This document shows, one piece after another, positions 13,902 to 15,218 of a DNA stretch of 15,218 bases. The DNA is from an uncultured Rhizobiaceae group bacterium. GTDB taxonomy: Bacteria; Pseudomonadota; Alphaproteobacteria; Rhizobiales; Rhizobiaceae. The position numbers were made by a program, and so were the translations under genes. The notes below the pieces were generated by a model. That model saw only the letters and a program-made list of their open reading frames with translations, searched no databases and was not told the origin of the DNA. The stretch's first letter is position 1. The number at the start of each line of letters is the position of its first letter. Location: NCBI GenBank assembly GCA_938009335.1, contig CALLHT010000107.1:1-15218 (forward strand), given 5' to 3'.

Positions 13902-15218
13902 TCAGTGCTTTTCTCTGCTCAGAGCCAGTATGTTCGCTGGCAGAATAATCAGATTGGTTGCAAGTGCAATGATCAGTGTCGCAATAATCAGCCCGCCAAT
14001 GGTCGTGAGGATTGGTAGACTACTGGTGAGCGCAACCGCAGTTCCGGCACAAATGATCATCGTACTGGCCGCAAGTGCAGGCGCCACTTCCCCCACCGCA
14101 AACCTCAACCGTTCCCTAACCGTGCCATTCGCCTCATCTTGAGCTCTGAATACATTGATCACGTGGACGGCGTTATCGATCGCGATACCGAAGGCGAGCG
14201 TCAGCGCGACAACCTCCGTCACACTGATCTGACCAATCTTGAAATAAATGATCGCCTCAACAAACAGAATTGGAAACAAGTTCGGTACAGCAACCATAGC
14301 TGCAAGCCACAATGACCGCGTTGCAAATCCGATCAAAAGAACCCCCAATCCCGCAGCAATCAGCAAGTTTCGCCGCAGCTCATTGATCATGTCACTGAAT
14401 TCAGTGGCCAAAAGGACCGGGAAACCGGTCACGGTTAGTTCTGAATAAAATGGCAACACCTCAAGGCGCTTGTGCAAATCTTCTAACAATACCTGCGTTT
14501 CGGAAATGGATTGGCTGGACGGAACCCTGAGGGAAACCAGCATTTTGTCGCCGTCTTTAGAAATATATCCACGCCGTGCTGCATCCGGCGCCGATTCAAT
14601 TCTCTCTGCGATAAACTCCGTTTGCGCCGCATCCTTGCCTCGCCAAAGCGCCTCTATGGAATAGACTTTCTCATTCCCGAAAGGCTCAGATAGCAACCGC
14701 GTAATGTCTTCAAGCCGTTTCCTATTGTCAGAATTGGTCATACCACCATCGCCGACAACCGGAATTGAGAAGAAAATCAGCGAGCGGCCACCAAACACAT
14801 CGTTGGCGTAAGTCTCCGCCTCTAACGTTGAAGAGCCCCGCGGCAACAGGTCGGTAATACGGTAGTCTGGCTCTAGTTCTGAATGAACGAAGAACATAGC
14901 CCCCACAACAACAAGGGCGCCCGCAGCAATTACCTTGGGACCAGATTCATAGATGTTGCTGGCCAATGCTCCAAAACGAAACGGAGACGACGTCCGCGCA
15001 CCTGTTGAAATCCATCCAAGCTTAATCAGCGCCAACCCCAGCACAGGCACTGAGACAATGACAGCCAGAAAGGCAAATAAAACGAGGACAACACCGACCC
15101 AGGCAAACTCGACCAAGGCTTCGCTTGAAGAGAACGCAAAAGAAGAAAGCGCAAACGCAGTTGTAAGGGATGTTAGCGCAGACGCGGGCCCAACTCGCAA
15201 AACCGCTTCTTTCAAATT
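13902..15218 (-). CDS. RND/MMPL-family exporter, C-terminal part (truncated by window edge)
   Basis: The reading frame is open to the right edge, so only the C-terminal 438 residues are seen and the start lies outside. The visible part begins near the last helices of the first membrane domain (SSEALVEFAWVGVVLVLFAFLAVIVS). A periplasmic loop of about 200 residues follows (ELEPDYRITDLLPRGS through SELTVTGFPVL), then a second block of about six helices. That block holds the RND/sterol-sensing-type motif GIAIDNAVHV, with the proton-relay-type Asp encoded at 14175-14177, and ends in a membrane helix and short tail (ALSREKH). It fits hydrophobic-compound exporters of the MMPL/HpnN-like group; a hopanoid, lipid or toxin substrate cannot be told apart. 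The DUF1330 gene follows 35 nt downstream. Confidence 0.88.
   Translation of the reverse strand, partial: NLKEAVLRVGPASALTSLTTAFALSSFAFSSSEALVEFAWVGVVLVLFAFLAVIVSVPVLGLALIKLGWISTGARTSSPFRFGALASNIYESGPKVIAAGALVVVGAMFFVHSELEPDYRITDLLPRGSSTLEAETYANDVFGGRSLIFFSIPVVGDGGMTNSDNRKRLEDITRLLSEPFGNEKVYSIEALWRGKDAAQTEFIAERIESAPDAARRGYISKDGDKMLVSLRVPSSQSISETQVLLEDLHKRLEVLPFYSELTVTGFPVLLATEFSDMINELRRNLLIAAGLGVLLIGFATRSLWLAAMVAVPNLFPILFVEAIIYFKIGQISVTEVVALTLAFGIAIDNAVHVINVFRAQDEANGTVRERLRFAVGEVAPALAASTMIICAGTAVALTSSLPILTTIGGLIIATLIIALATNLIILPANILALSREKH

Noticed and set aside
1..15218. tRNA, rRNA, CRISPR array, insertion sequence, prophage, toxin-antitoxin or defence genes
   Set aside because: No cloverleaf, repeat-spacer array, transposase, integrase, terminal inverted repeat or characteristic small gene pair was seen on either strand.

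Overview
The window is a dense stretch of bacterial chromosome of roughly balanced base composition (near 50% G+C by eye, not computed). It carries 13 complete protein genes and one gene cut by the right edge. Gene content and local order point to Alphaproteobacteria, probably Hyphomicrobiales (Rhizobiales)-like and possibly marine. The hints are a large inner-membrane-anchored AsmA/YhdP-like protein beside tyrS and bcp, bcp followed by a DUF455 ferritin-like gene, sseA followed by a distinctive GNAT gene, and ald divergent from an Lrp-type regulator. The taxonomic placement is inference. I saw no tRNA, rRNA, CRISPR array, insertion sequence, phage gene or long repeat. No gap between genes reaches 300 bases; the longest is about 180.

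Layout, left to right. Positions 1-112 lead into tyrS (tyrosyl-tRNA synthetase, +), and I could not support a promoter there. tyrS converges on a 3.4-kb AsmA-like gene (-). Divergent from it is a + strand run: bcp (a one-cysteine peroxiredoxin) and a DUF455 di-iron gene overlapping by 4 nt, then, after 100 nt, sseA (3-mercaptopyruvate sulfurtransferase) and a GNAT acetyltransferase overlapping by 8 nt. These converge on ald (alanine dehydrogenase, -). ald is divergent from an Lrp/AsnC regulator (aldR-like, +) across a 140-nt control region that holds a perfect 15-bp Lrp-type palindrome. Next come a membrane-anchored alpha/beta hydrolase (+) and, converging on it, an MFS transporter (-). An extradiol-type VOC dioxygenase and a nitroreductase (+) form a pair divergent from the MFS gene. 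Last, on the - strand, are a DUF1330 protein and the C-terminal part of an RND/MMPL exporter that runs off the window.

How the genes may work together. The Lrp-type regulator probably controls ald and itself through the shared intergenic region, linking alanine catabolism (alanine to pyruvate and ammonia) to amino-acid supply. Peroxiredoxin plus di-iron protein, and sulfurtransferase plus acetyltransferase, are two translationally coupled pairs; the first suggests peroxide or metal homeostasis and the second sulfur metabolism. The right-hand third looks like accessory detoxification: a PcpA/LinE/MhqO-type hydroquinone ring-cleaving dioxygenase next to a nitroreductase recalls the Bacillus mhqNO quinone-resistance genes, flanked here by an MFS permease, a DUF1330 protein and an RND exporter.

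Nothing in the window is clearly a wholly new system. The most interesting items are the quinone/aromatic-stress-like cluster, the ald/aldR control region, the one-cysteine Bcp coupled to a di-iron protein, and four tightly packed convergent gene pairs without convincing terminators.
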